From the NCBI GenBank assembly GCA_964424115.1, contig CAYRHN010000033.1, positions 1 to 20,598 on the forward strand: a DNA stretch of 20,598 nucleotides. The letters are read 5' to 3'. Under the pieces are notes generated by a model. The model did no database searches. It was not told where the DNA came from and worked only from the letters and a program-made list of their open reading frames with translations. Below are positions 1-7,368 of this stretch, one piece after another. A program made the translations under genes and the position numbers. The DNA comes from CAYRHN01 sp964424115 (GTDB lineage Bacteria; Chloroflexota; Anaerolineae; Anaerolineales; Anaerolineaceae). The stretch's first letter is position 1; every line of letters starts with the position of its first letter.

Positions 1-187
1 GCCAGGCCGTCGCCCTCCATGATGTCGCCCCTCGCGCGGGGGCGTGGATTGAAATGCATTGGGCGATCCAGCAATGCTAATCCCCGCGCGTCGCCCCCCT
101 TCGGGGGCGTGGATTGAAATTCCTCCCAAAAGGCCAGGCCGTCGCCCTCCATGATGTCGCCCCTCGCGCGGGGGCGTGGATTGAAAT
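1..187 (+). repeat. Duplicated spacer-repeat unit inside the CRISPR array
   Basis: Bases 1-55 (the visible 23 nt of the first spacer plus its following repeat) are identical to 133-187 (the last 23 nt of spacer 121-155 plus its repeat). Both copies carry the same rare repeat loop (CCCCTCGCGCGGGGG), which no other repeat in the array has. One different spacer-repeat unit (56-120) lies between them. The pattern indicates a segmental duplication by recombination between repeats rather than two independent spacer acquisitions. The left limit of the duplicated block is cut by the window edge. Confidence 0.92.
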
Positions 188-447
188 TTGAAAAGCTTAG
201 GAACCAGGAAAATGCCGATAAGTCGCCCCCCTTTCGGGGGCGTGGATTGAAATGAGGCCACCTACCGCGATATCGCCCTGAACGAGTCGCCCCCCGCGCG
301 GGGGCGTGGATTGAAATTACCATATAGCTATTATGCACATAGCACAAATCAGTCGCCCCCCTTCGGGGGCGTGGATTGAAATCATCCAATGATCCCGCCC
401 GCCAGGCCCCAGAACGGTCGCCCCCCTTCGGGGGCGTGGGTTGAAAT
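1..447 (+). CRISPR. CRISPR array, type I-C-like repeats (leader-distal end)
   Basis: Seven repeats of 31-32 nt lie at 24-55, 90-120, 156-187, 222-253, 286-317, 352-382 and 417-447. They are separated by spacers of 32-35 nt (56-89, 121-155, 188-221, 254-285, 318-351, 383-416), and the window opens inside a further spacer (1-23). Each repeat starts GTCGCCCC, folds through a C-run/G-run stem, and ends GTGGATTGAAAT; this is the form known for type I-C repeats, whose last bases give the crRNA 5' handle. Read this way the array is transcribed on the plus strand. The last repeat carries an A-to-G change (GTGGGTTGAAAT), as expected of a degenerate leader-distal repeat, so the leader and any cas operon should lie left of the window. 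Stems and handles are constant while the loops vary: TCGCGC, TTC, TTTC and GCGC forms are present. Subtype is inferred from the repeat alone. Confidence 0.97.
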
Positions 448-488
448 GTCACTTACGCCACCACCACCGTCGCGGGTCTGGGAGAAAG

Positions 489-529
489 ATCGCCCCGATG
501 CAGTAGGCATCGGGGCGATTTGCTTTTTT
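489..529 (+). terminator. Intrinsic terminator downstream of the CRISPR array
   Basis: A perfect 12-bp stem (489-500 with 508-519, arms ATCGCCCCGATG / CATCGGGGCGAT) with a 7-nt loop is followed by TTGC and a run of six T (524-529). It sits 41 nt after the last repeat and points in the direction of crRNA precursor transcription. On the minus strand the tail is much less T-rich, so activity in that direction would be weaker. Confidence 0.9.
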
Positions 530-565
530 GGAAGATCGCTTTGGCAATGACATGCAGAGCGGTCT

Positions 566-1516
566 TTATTTCAACTGCGTGCCGCAGGCGCGGCAGAACA
601 GGTCGCCATCGGCGGCGCGGCGCCCGCAGCGGGCGCAGTAGACCGCGCCTTCGGTCTCGTCAAAACCGACCTCGTTGACCGCCGAGCGGCGGGCCGGGGA
701 GTGGCGCCGGTAGGCGGCGGCTTCGGCCTCAGCCTGGCGGCGGCTGCGCTGCTGCCAGGTGAAGAAGAGCGCCCCGGCAGCCGCCAGCAGGGCGGCGGTG
801 ATCAGCACAGCCGCGAGGGTGGAATCCGTCCCGGCGCCGGAGGCTGCCTGGGGGGCGGCCGAGGCGGTGCTGCCGGTGGGCTGGATGGCGGTGACCGGCG
901 AGGCGCTGGCGCTCAATTTGGCGTCATTTTTCGTGTAGGAGAAGGAGATCTCCAGCGGGTGCCCGGCGTCCACCAGGCCGTAGCCGGCCTGAAAGTAGGT
1001 CAGCCCGTCCGAGCCGTTTTGGGCGGAGCCGCCTTGCAGGGTGTGGGTGAACTCGGAGGCGGTGCGCGGCTGCTGCAGGTCCACGGTCAGGTTGCGCACC
1101 TGGAGATCGGCCGGCCAGGTATAGGTGAAGGCGCGGGCGGGGTTGTCCACGCTCAGGCCGGGGTCGTAGTATTCCAGTTGCAGGACGGAGGTGAGGGCCA
1201 CGAAGCTGACCGTCATCCAATCGCCGTCGGTTTGGGTGGTGTAGTCGAGGTTGAGCAGCATGCCGTCCACGTCCTGAAAGGCGACCGTGTAGGGCGCCCC
1301 GGCGCGGGCGGGGATGCGCAGGCTGATATTGGCGGGCAGGCTGGTCTCAGAGGCCAGAGCAATGTGGTAGATGACCAGCAGGCTGGACTGGTCGTATTCC
1401 GGCCACAGATCGATCTGCAGGCGGTCAATGATGACGGTGCTTTGCGCCCGGACGGAGAAGAATCCACCGGCTGCCAGCGCCACGGCCAATAATCCCGCAA
1501 GGATGCGATATTTCAT
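566..1516 (-). CDS. Membrane-anchored extracellular protein with C-terminal cytosolic zinc ribbon
   Basis: This 316-residue protein has a signal peptide (about 1-24, ending VRAQ), a predicted beta-rich extracellular region (about 25-198), a Ser/Thr/Ala linker (200-232), one transmembrane helix (about 233-253), a basic and Ala/Arg-rich cytosolic stretch, and a terminal zinc ribbon with Cys294, Cys297, Cys308 and Cys311 (two CxxC knuckles, second one CRACG). Zinc ribbons of this kind are common adaptors at the ends of bacterial membrane proteins. The start is supported by a Shine-Dalgarno TAGGAGAG just upstream on the minus strand. It lies downstream of, and on the same strand as, the CDF transporter with a 103-nt gap containing a hairpin, so co-transcription is uncertain. 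No enzymatic motif is visible. The extracellular domain may bind a surface ligand, but that is only a guess from topology. Confidence 0.85.
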   Translation of the reverse strand: MKYRILAGLLAVALAAGGFFSVRAQSTVIIDRLQIDLWPEYDQSSLLVIYHIALASETSLPANISLRIPARAGAPYTVAFQDVDGMLLNLDYTTQTDGDWMTVSFVALTSVLQLEYYDPGLSVDNPARAFTYTWPADLQVRNLTVDLQQPRTASEFTHTLQGGSAQNGSDGLTYFQAGYGLVDAGHPLEISFSYTKNDAKLSASASPVTAIQPTGSTASAAPQAASGAGTDSTLAAVLITAALLAAAGALFFTWQQRSRRQAEAEAAAYRRHSPARRSAVNEVGFDETEGAVYCARCGRRAADGDLFCRACGTQLK

Positions 1517-1550
1517 GCGCTCTCTCCTACCATAGTGAAGGGCGGGTATG

Positions 1551-1577
1551 GCAAAATACCCTTATTAAGGGGTATTG
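1551..1577 (-). terminator. Hairpin with short T tail between the CDF gene and the zinc-ribbon gene
   Basis: AATACC (1556-1561) pairs with GGTATT (1572-1577) and CTT with AAG, giving a 9-bp stem with one bulged G and a 3-nt loop. On the minus strand the stem runs into TTTTGCC. It is 43 nt downstream of the stop of the minus-strand transporter gene and could be a weak terminator for it. The T tail is short and partly inside the stem, so read-through into the next gene is plausible. Confidence 0.4.
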
Positions 1578-1619
1578 TAGCGGATTTGGTTAAGATTCAG
1601 CTTAATAAACCCTGAAAGA

Positions 1620-2543
1620 TCACTGGCAGGCGCTGCAGTTGCCGCCGCCGTCGCGGTCAACCTGGATGGTGGTGTGGTGGATGCCGAACTGGCGGCGCAG
1701 CACTTCCTGCAGGCCAGAGAGCGGATCGCTGCCGTCCCCGGCAGGGACGACGTGCGCGCTGAGGGCAATGTTGCCGGAGCAGATGCTCCACACGTGCAGG
1801 TCGTGCACCTCCTGCACGCCGGGCACCTGGCGCATCGCGGAGGAGACCGCATCGACCGAGAGGCCCTCGGGGGTGCCTTCGATGAGGATGTGCAGCGAAC
1901 TGCGCGTGACGCGGTAGGCCGAGACGAGGATCAGGCCGCCGATCAGCACGCTGATGACGGGATCGACCCATTTCCAGCCGGTGAGCGAGACCAGGATGCC
2001 GGCCAGGATGACGCCGACCGAGGAGACGGCGTCGCCCAGCACGTGCAGGTAGGCGGCGCGCAGGTTGAGGTCCTGGCGCTGGGGGACGGCCTCGTCGTCA
2101 TGGTGCTCCTCGCCGGGGGCGTGGGTGTGGGTGTGTCCGCCAAGCACAAAGGCCACCAGCAGGTTGACCACCAGGCCGATGGCGGCGATGATCAGCATTT
2201 CCACCGAGCGGATGTCGGTGGGGTGCTGGAAGCGGTCGATGGCCTCGCCCCAGATCCAGAGCGAGATGACCGCCAGGCTGACGCCGTTGACCAGGGCCGC
2301 CAGCACTTCCAGACGGTGGTAGCCGTAGCTGTGCCGGTCGTTGGGCGGCAGATTGGAAAGGCGCAGGGCCAGGTAGCTGAGGCCCAGGGCAAAGATGTCC
2401 ATGAAGACGTGCGCGGCGTCGGAGAGCAGGGCCAGGCTGCCGGTCCAGATTCCGCCGACCACCTCGGCCACCAGGACGAGCGAGGTGAGCGCCAGGGAGA
2501 GGATCAGGCGCCGCGAGGCGCCGGAATTAGTATGGGTGTGCAT
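1620..2543 (-). CDS. CDF-family cation (Zn/Co/Cd) efflux transporter
   Basis: This is a 307-residue cation diffusion facilitator of the CzcD/ZitB type, exporting divalent metals by proton antiport across the cytoplasmic membrane. Six hydrophobic segments span about 12-215. The metal site is complete: His45 and Asp49 in helix 2 (SDAAHVFMD) and His167 and Asp171 in helix 5 (HVLGD). A histidine-rich loop follows helix 4 (about 137-149, HTHTHAPGEEHH), typical of zinc transporters. The cytosolic C-terminal domain (about 220-297) holds the conserved HDLHVW. The tail ends in Cys303-x-x-Cys306, and the N-terminus is MHTHT, both possible extra metal ligands. Length matches the family. GGAG lies 7 nt before the ATG on the minus strand, with a TATAAT box at 2581-2576 further upstream. 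Exact metal specificity cannot be decided from sequence alone. Confidence 0.95.
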   Translation of the reverse strand: MHTHTNSGASRRLILSLALTSLVLVAEVVGGIWTGSLALLSDAAHVFMDIFALGLSYLALRLSNLPPNDRHSYGYHRLEVLAALVNGVSLAVISLWIWGEAIDRFQHPTDIRSVEMLIIAAIGLVVNLLVAFVLGGHTHTHAPGEEHHDDEAVPQRQDLNLRAAYLHVLGDAVSSVGVILAGILVSLTGWKWVDPVISVLIGGLILVSAYRVTRSSLHILIEGTPEGLSVDAVSSAMRQVPGVQEVHDLHVWSICSGNIALSAHVVPAGDGSDPLSGLQEVLRRQFGIHHTTIQVDRDGGGNCSACQ

Positions 2544-2575
2544 CGCAAAGCTCCAATTTACGCATTGTGGGAATG

Positions 2576-2581
2576 ATTATA
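2576..2581 (-). promoter_or_regulatory. Candidate -10 box of the CDF transporter gene
   Basis: On the minus strand this reads TATAAT, 32 nt before the ATG at 2543, leaving room for a roughly 26-nt 5' untranslated region containing the GGAG ribosome binding site. No recognisable TTGACA lies 16-18 nt upstream. Confidence 0.5.
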
Positions 2582-2614
2582 CCTTTTTTGGCAGGTGTTT
2601 GCATCATCGGATTC

Positions 2615-2637
2615 TTAACACAGATGGGCACGGATTT
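2615..2637 (+). repeat. Copy of a CACAGATGGnCACnGAT-type intergenic repeat
   Basis: The stretch beginning TTAACACAGATGGGCACGG resembles 7234-7260 (TTTTAACCACAGATGGACAC...). Short motifs of this form occur dispersed between genes in many bacterial genomes. It sits in the divergent spacer between the CDF gene and the ABC operon, between their two -10 boxes. Only two related copies are in this window, so the family assignment is tentative. Confidence 0.45.
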
Positions 2638-2711
2638 CCCTTTTGAAAAGTCTGCATAAATTCGTTAGATCCTGGCACGCAAAGCATCCGCGTTCCAGAT
2701 TGTGATTGGAG

Positions 2712-2717
2712 TATAAT
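2712..2717 (+). promoter_or_regulatory. Candidate -10 box of the ABC exporter operon
   Basis: A perfect TATAAT lies 32 nt before the ATG of the ATPase gene. Transcription starting about 7 nt later would give a short leader that contains the AGGAG ribosome binding site at 2739-2743. No good -35 hexamer is seen at the usual distance. Confidence 0.55.
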
Positions 2718-2749
2718 TTAGCCGTCCAGTCTATTCCCAGGAGCAAACC

Positions 2750-3694
2750 ATGGAATCAACCTATGCAATCGAAGTGAGCGGCCTGCACAAGAGCTTTGGA
2801 AATTTGAAAGCCGTGCAGGGCATCGATTTTACCGTCCGCAAGGGCGAGATCTTCAGCCTGTTGGGCCCGAACGGGGCCGGAAAGACCACCACCATTTCGG
2901 TCCTCTCCAGCCTGCTGGCGCCCGACCAGGGCGATGCGCAAATTTGCGGTCACTCGGTGACCAAGGAATCCGGCCAGGCGCGCGCGGCGCTGGGGGTGGT
3001 ACCGCAGGATATCGCCCTGTATCCTGATCTTTCGGCGCGCGAGAACCTGGATTTTTGGGGCAAGATGTACGGTTTGCGCGGAGCGGTTTTGAAGAAGCGC
3101 GTGGAAGAGGTGCTGGAGATCATCGGCCTGACCGAACGGCAGAAGGACCGCGTCGGCACCTATTCGGGCGGGATGAAACGGCGTGTGAACATCGGTGCGG
3201 CGCTGCTGCACCGGCCGCAGGTGATCATCATGGACGAGCCGACGGTGGGGATCGATCCCCAATCGCGGCGGGCCATCCTGGACAATGTCAAGCAGCTCAA
3301 CCGCGAAGGGATGACGGTGCTCTACACCACGCACTACATGGAAGAGGCGCAGGAGCTTTCCGACCACATCGCCATCATGGACCACGGGCAGTTGATCGCC
3401 CTGGGCACGCACGATGAATTGATCCGTCTGGTGGGCGAGCAGACCCGCGTGGACCTGACCCTCAGCACCACCTCCGAGAAGGTGCTGCCGCTGTGGGAGC
3501 AGGTGGAAGGGGTCAGCCGGGTGAGCGCTGAGGACGGCAAACTGACTGTGTTGGTGCAGGACAGCAACCTGGTGCTGCCGCGCCTGTTCGAGGCGGCCAC
3601 GCAGGCGGGTTCGCGCATCACCTCGGTGGAGATCCTGGAGCCCAACCTGGAAGCGGTCTTCCTGCACCTGACCGGGCGCGCGCTGCGCGACTAG
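2750..3694 (+). CDS. ABC-2 exporter ATP-binding protein (DrrA-like)
   Basis: This is the 314-residue ATPase subunit of an ABC-2 type exporter. Motifs in order: Walker A GPNGAGKT (39-46), Q-loop Gln86 (VVPQD), signature YSGGM (138-142), Walker B VIIMDEP (158-164, catalytic Glu163) and the switch His195 (TTHYMEE). The C-terminal 90 residues (about 225-314) form the accessory domain common in DrrA/NatA/CcmA-type drug and lipid exporters. AGGAG at 2739-2743, 6 nt before the ATG, fixes the start. The next gene begins 11 nt after the stop and a second permease follows, so the functional unit is probably ATPase homodimer plus permease heterodimer. The substrate is unknown; the family exports antibiotics, lipids, peptides or sodium. 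Confidence 0.96.
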   Translation: MESTYAIEVSGLHKSFGNLKAVQGIDFTVRKGEIFSLLGPNGAGKTTTISVLSSLLAPDQGDAQICGHSVTKESGQARAALGVVPQDIALYPDLSARENLDFWGKMYGLRGAVLKKRVEEVLEIIGLTERQKDRVGTYSGGMKRRVNIGAALLHRPQVIIMDEPTVGIDPQSRRAILDNVKQLNREGMTVLYTTHYMEEAQELSDHIAIMDHGQLIALGTHDELIRLVGEQTRVDLTLSTTSEKVLPLWEQVEGVSRVSAEDGKLTVLVQDSNLVLPRLFEAATQAGSRITSVEILEPNLEAVFLHLTGRALRD

Positions 3695-3705
3695 GGGAGG
3701 GCGGT

Positions 3706-5028
3706 ATGTACAAGATCTTTACGATTGCTTTCAAGGATATGCTGCGTTCCTTCCGCAGTTTTTTTGCCCTGGGAATGATGTTCGCTGCGCCGCTGCTGAT
3801 CACCGGCCTGATCTATTTTGCTTTTAGCGGGCAGACATCCGGCAGCCAATCGACCGAGATGCAGACTCTCAAGGTGGGCATCATCGATCTGGCTGAACCG
3901 GTGATGACCTCCAGCGGCTCGGCGGATGACAGCCTGGCGCTTGACCGGCTGGTGATCAATTATCTGAAAGACCCGGCCATGCCGGGCTGGATGCAGGTGG
4001 AAGAGGTGGCGGCGGGCGGCAGTGAGGCGGAGATCGATCTGAAGACCTACGGGATGGTGATCGTTATTCCGGCCAATTTCAATAAGGCCCTGGTCACATC
4101 CGGCAGCAAGGCCTCGCTGGATCTTTATTACGACCCCGCCCTGACCATCCAGCCGCAGGTGGTCAAGGCCATCCTGACCAGCTTCACCGACGGGCTTTCC
4201 GGTACGACCATTGCCCTGGATGTGCTGGACCAGCAGCTTTCGGGGCGCGGTGTGGGGGTGGACGCCAGCTCTCGCCAGAAGGTGGTCGCTAAATTCGTGG
4301 AATGGTCCACCCGTGTGCAGAAGAGCCTGCAATCCGGCGACCCGGCGGTCTCGCATTTGAAGATCAGCTCGCCCAAGGCTGACGACCCGGCGGAGGAGAA
4401 AGCCGCGGCTGCGGCGACCCCGGCGGGCGTCAATATCTTGGGGCTGGTGATGGCGGGGCAGGTGATCTACTTCGCCTTCTACACGGGGGCCTTTTCCTGC
4501 ATGTCGATCTTGAACGAGCAGGAGCACGGCACGCTGGGGCGCCTGTTCACCACTCCCACCGCGCGGACGGCCATCCTGGCGGGTAAGTTCACCGCCGTAT
4601 TCCTGACCGTGATCGTCCAGGCGGTGGTGCTGATGCTGCTTTCGGGGCTGATCTTCCAGATCAACTGGGGCTCGTCGCTGATGGTGCTGCTGGCGCTGTT
4701 GGGATTGGTGCCGGCAGCCGCGGGATTGGGCGTCTTCCTGATCTCGCTGGTGAAGAACGAACGCCAGGCCGGGGCGGTGCTGGGCGGGGCGCTGACCTTT
4801 GCCGGCATGCTGGGCGGGCTGTTCACCGTGGGTGTGCCGAACATGCCCGAGGCTTTCCAGACGATCAATCTGTTCCTGCCGCAGGGCTGGGCGCTGCGCG
4901 CTTTCCGCGTGCTGATGACGCCTTCGATGGGGGTGGGGGATATGCTGGTGCCCCTGGCAGTGCTGCTGGCCTGCGGCGTGGTGCTGTTTGCCCTGGGCGC
5001 GCGGATGTTCGGCAGGCGCTTTTCGTAG
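3706..5028 (+). CDS. ABC-2 type permease, first subunit
   Basis: This 440-residue membrane subunit pairs with the upstream ATPase. Topology is typical of the ABC-2 (YhgE/DrrB-like) fold: one helix near the N-terminus (about 21-41), a large extracytoplasmic domain (about 42-240), then five helices in the C-terminal half (about 244-266, 291-313, 323-348, 354-374, 413-433). The cytoplasmic segment after the second helix carries NEQEHGTLGRLFTTP (270-284), the usual E-x-x-x-GTL-x-RL coupling motif. An AGGGGAGG ribosome binding site spans the preceding stop codon (3693-3700). The next permease starts 18 nt after the stop. The extracytoplasmic region contains an Ala/Glu-rich stretch (about 225-240) just before helix 2. 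Substrate unknown. Confidence 0.94.
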   Translation: MYKIFTIAFKDMLRSFRSFFALGMMFAAPLLITGLIYFAFSGQTSGSQSTEMQTLKVGIIDLAEPVMTSSGSADDSLALDRLVINYLKDPAMPGWMQVEEVAAGGSEAEIDLKTYGMVIVIPANFNKALVTSGSKASLDLYYDPALTIQPQVVKAILTSFTDGLSGTTIALDVLDQQLSGRGVGVDASSRQKVVAKFVEWSTRVQKSLQSGDPAVSHLKISSPKADDPAEEKAAAAATPAGVNILGLVMAGQVIYFAFYTGAFSCMSILNEQEHGTLGRLFTTPTARTAILAGKFTAVFLTVIVQAVVLMLLSGLIFQINWGSSLMVLLALLGLVPAAAGLGVFLISLVKNERQAGAVLGGALTFAGMLGGLFTVGVPNMPEAFQTINLFLPQGWALRAFRVLMTPSMGVGDMLVPLAVLLACGVVLFALGARMFGRRFS

Positions 5029-5046
5029 CGGGAGCAGGAGACAGAA

Positions 5047-6282
5047 ATGAAGCGTATTTTCGATATTGCCCTCAAAGATATTCGTCAGACCCTGCGCGAC
5101 CGCATGGCGCTGTTGTTCTTGCTGATCCTGCCGTTGATCTTCACCGTCTTCATGGGATTGGCTTTTAAGAATGTGGCTGGTGGGACAACGGACCAGTTGA
5201 CGCAGTTCAAGGTGGGCTTTGCCTCGCGCGACCCTTACGGGGTGCTGACCACGCCCTTCAGCCACATGCTGCAGGCCGCCGGCCTGGAGGTGGAGATGGT
5301 GATGGAAGGCGACCTCGATGCGGCCCGGGCGCGGGTGGCTTCCGGCGAGCTGGACGCGCTGGTGATCCTTCCGGTGGGGTTCAGCAAGCAGGTGCTGGAG
5401 GCCGGCGCGGACATGGACGTGGAGGTGGTGCTGGATGAGACCACCGCCGACGGCCAGCAGGTGGGCCAGTTCATCCGCACGGCCTACTACCGCACGCTGA
5501 ATATCGCCCAGGTGGCACGCCTGGCGGTGGATACCAGCGGCAGCCTGAAGCCTTTCTCCTCCGGGGCTGTCCGTCAGGCGGCGCTGGAAGGGGGCGTGGA
5601 CCTGGCCGATGGGGCCTGGCGTAACCCACCGCTCTCGGTGGCCTTTCGCAAGACGGCCAGTCAGCAGGCGGCAGAGGGGGCCGCGCCCAATCCCTATTCG
5701 CAATCCTCGCCGGGCATGCTGGTGCAGTTCGTGATTGCCGGGCTGATCGGTCCGGCCATGGTGATCCTGATGGAGCGCAAGAGCGGGGCCCTGCAGCGCC
5801 TGATGACTACCACCCTGCGGCGCAGCGAGATCATCGCCGGGCATTTGCTGGCCATGTTCCTGGTGGTGCTGGCGCAGCAGCTGCTGCTGATCCTGTTTGG
5901 GCAATTGGTGCTCAAGCTGAACTACCTGCGCGAACCGCTGGCGACCCTGTTGATCGCCGTGGCGGTCTCCCTGTGGGTGGCCTGCATGGGTCTGTTCATC
6001 GGTGTGTTGGCCAGGAATGAGGATCAGGTGATCCTTTTCTCGCTGATCTTCATGTTCCTCTTCACCGCTTTGGGCGGGGCCTGGTTCCCGCTGGAAACGG
6101 CCGGGACGGCCTTCTCCACCGTCGGGCACTTGACCCCCGCTGCCTGGGCGATGGATGGTTACCAGAATGTGCTGCTGCGTGGGCTGGGCTTTAGCTCGGC
6201 GCTGTTGCCTGCGTTGGTGCTTTTTGGCTACGCCGCGCTGTTCTTTGGACTGGCGGTGTGGGTATTCAGAAGGAAAGCGTAG
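5047..6282 (+). CDS. ABC-2 type permease, second subunit
   Basis: This 411-residue protein is a diverged paralogue of the preceding permease and its likely heterodimer partner. It has an N-terminal helix (about 20-40), an extracytoplasmic domain (about 41-224), and five C-terminal helices (about 225-242, 260-283, 297-320, 327-347, 385-406). The coupling motif is MERKSGALQRLMTTTL (242-257). The start begins MKRIFDIALKDIRQTLRDR, the amphipathic elbow helix seen in this family, and CAGGAG (5035-5040) precedes the ATG by 6 nt. It closes the exporter operon; the next gene follows after 64 nt. Confidence 0.94.
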   Translation: MKRIFDIALKDIRQTLRDRMALLFLLILPLIFTVFMGLAFKNVAGGTTDQLTQFKVGFASRDPYGVLTTPFSHMLQAAGLEVEMVMEGDLDAARARVASGELDALVILPVGFSKQVLEAGADMDVEVVLDETTADGQQVGQFIRTAYYRTLNIAQVARLAVDTSGSLKPFSSGAVRQAALEGGVDLADGAWRNPPLSVAFRKTASQQAAEGAAPNPYSQSSPGMLVQFVIAGLIGPAMVILMERKSGALQRLMTTTLRRSEIIAGHLLAMFLVVLAQQLLLILFGQLVLKLNYLREPLATLLIAVAVSLWVACMGLFIGVLARNEDQVILFSLIFMFLFTALGGAWFPLETAGTAFSTVGHLTPAAWAMDGYQNVLLRGLGFSSALLPALVLFGYAALFFGLAVWVFRRKA

Positions 6283-6346
6283 AGAACAGGTCTGGCTGCC
6301 TGCTCCCTACGCTCTATTCTCAAATCTCGTGATCCGGGAGGTCTTG

Positions 6347-7141
6347 ATGCAACTATTCCAGATCGATGCGTTTACGGATGTGCCTTTCAAAGGCAACCCG
6401 GCGGCGGTGTGCCTGCTGGACAAGCCGCGTCCGGACGAATGGATGCGCGCGCTGGCGATGGAGATGAACCTGTCCGAGACGGCCTTCCTGCTGCGGGTGG
6501 CGGATGAGCCCTACCATTGGAATTTGCGCTGGTTCACGCCGACCGTGGAGGTGGACCTGTGCGGGCATGCCACGCTGGCCAGCACGCAGGCCCTGTACCA
6601 GGCCGGGCTGCTGCCCGAAGGGCAAACGGCGCGTTACCACACCCGTTCCGGGCTGCTGACCGCCGTCTGGCAGGCGGGCTGGATCGAGCTGAACTTCCCC
6701 GCAAGATCCTCCCGGGCAGTGGATACCCCGCCCGGGCTGCTGGAGGCGCTGGGGATCCCCTCGGCCCTGGCAGTGCAGGCTTTCCACGACGACCACCTGG
6801 TGGAGGTGGACAGCCAAGAGGTGCTGCGCGGGCTGCGCCCGGACTTTGCCCGCATTTTGGAATTGCCGGTGCGGGACGTGATCGTCACCTGCCGCGGGAC
6901 CGGAAAATATGATTTTCTCTCGCGCATGTTCGTCCCGGCCATGGGCGTCAACGAGGACCCGGTGACCGGATCAGCGCACTGCCTGCTGGCACCCTACTGG
7001 AGCCCAAAGCTGGGCAAGACCGACTTTCTGGCCTACCAGGCCTCGGCGCGCGGCGGGGAGCTGCGCGTGCGCCTGCTGGGCGAGCGGGTTTCGCTTGCCG
7101 GCCAGGCGGTGACGATCTTCAAAACCGAACTTGAATGGTAA
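6347..7141 (+). CDS. PhzF-family isomerase/epimerase
   Basis: This is a 264-residue member of the PhzF/YddE fold, two similar hot-dog-like halves with a shared active site. Seen in sequence: the catalytic glutamate in LSETAF (Glu44), CGHATL (72-77) and the second-half motif EDPVTGSAH (203-211). The N-terminus MQLFQIDAFTDVPFKGNPAA is the standard family start. An open frame extends upstream to 6155, but it overlaps the permease gene and only the ATG at 6347 has a good ribosome binding site (GGGAGG at 6336-6341, 5 nt away), so that start was chosen. PhzF itself isomerises a phenazine precursor; most homologues have unknown substrates, and no phenazine genes are present here. The 64-nt gap allows co-transcription with the ABC operon, but no functional link is evident. 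Confidence 0.93.
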   Translation: MQLFQIDAFTDVPFKGNPAAVCLLDKPRPDEWMRALAMEMNLSETAFLLRVADEPYHWNLRWFTPTVEVDLCGHATLASTQALYQAGLLPEGQTARYHTRSGLLTAVWQAGWIELNFPARSSRAVDTPPGLLEALGIPSALAVQAFHDDHLVEVDSQEVLRGLRPDFARILELPVRDVIVTCRGTGKYDFLSRMFVPAMGVNEDPVTGSAHCLLAPYWSPKLGKTDFLAYQASARGGELRVRLLGERVSLAGQAVTIFKTELEW

Positions 7142-7350
7142 CCGCCAATGAACGCGGATAAGAAAGAAGATGGGAAGGGAAAACCTTAATTTTTTCCGTA
7201 AAAATCCGTTTGATCCGTTTAATATTCAAAGCGGATTTTAACCACAGATGGACACTGATAAACATGGATATCACGGATCAGATGGATCAACGCGGATCAT
7301 CCCATAAATCTTACCGTGAATATCCGTACCATCCGTTCGATCCGTGTTAA
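7142..7350. repeat. Intergenic block of degenerate GGATnnA-type repeats in direct and inverted orientation
   Basis: The 227-nt gap between the PhzF gene and the helical protein has no coding features. It is built from short variants of CACGGAT/AACGCGGAT on the plus strand (7147-7165; 7237-7298) and their reverse complements ATCCGTT/GATCCGTG (7195-7220; 7318-7346). The element thus looks like two imperfect inverted pairs, each able to fold back. The right half begins TTAACCACAGAT and ends in the reverse complement of TTAACACGGATC, resembling terminal inverted repeats. A related piece is at 2615-2637. It could be a decayed miniature mobile element or a REP-like family; no transposase or clean target duplication is visible. 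Confidence 0.6.
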
Positions 7351-7368
7351 AAAATTTTCGAGGTGGCG

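Noticed and set aside
271..280. Spacer at 254-285 shares GATATCGCCCTG with the ABC ATPase gene near 3008-3019, a possible self-targeting spacer
   Set aside because: Only 12 contiguous nt match, with mismatches on both sides; this is expected by chance given the number of spacers and the window size.
701..1492. Plus-strand open frame of 263 codons opposite the zinc-ribbon gene
   Set aside because: Gly/Ala/Val/Gln low-complexity translation with no ribosome binding site; the minus strand has signal peptide, helix and zinc ribbon.
3691..6129. Very long antisense open frame (812 codons) across the ABC permease genes
   Set aside because: It is rich in His, Gln, Arg and Gly without hydrophobic or domain structure and mirrors two well-supported membrane proteins; high GC at third positions removes stops from this frame.
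6155..6346. Upstream extension of the PhzF gene
   Set aside because: The added 64 codons overlap the permease gene in another frame, are Cys/Arg-rich, and the family start with a good ribosome binding site is at 6347.
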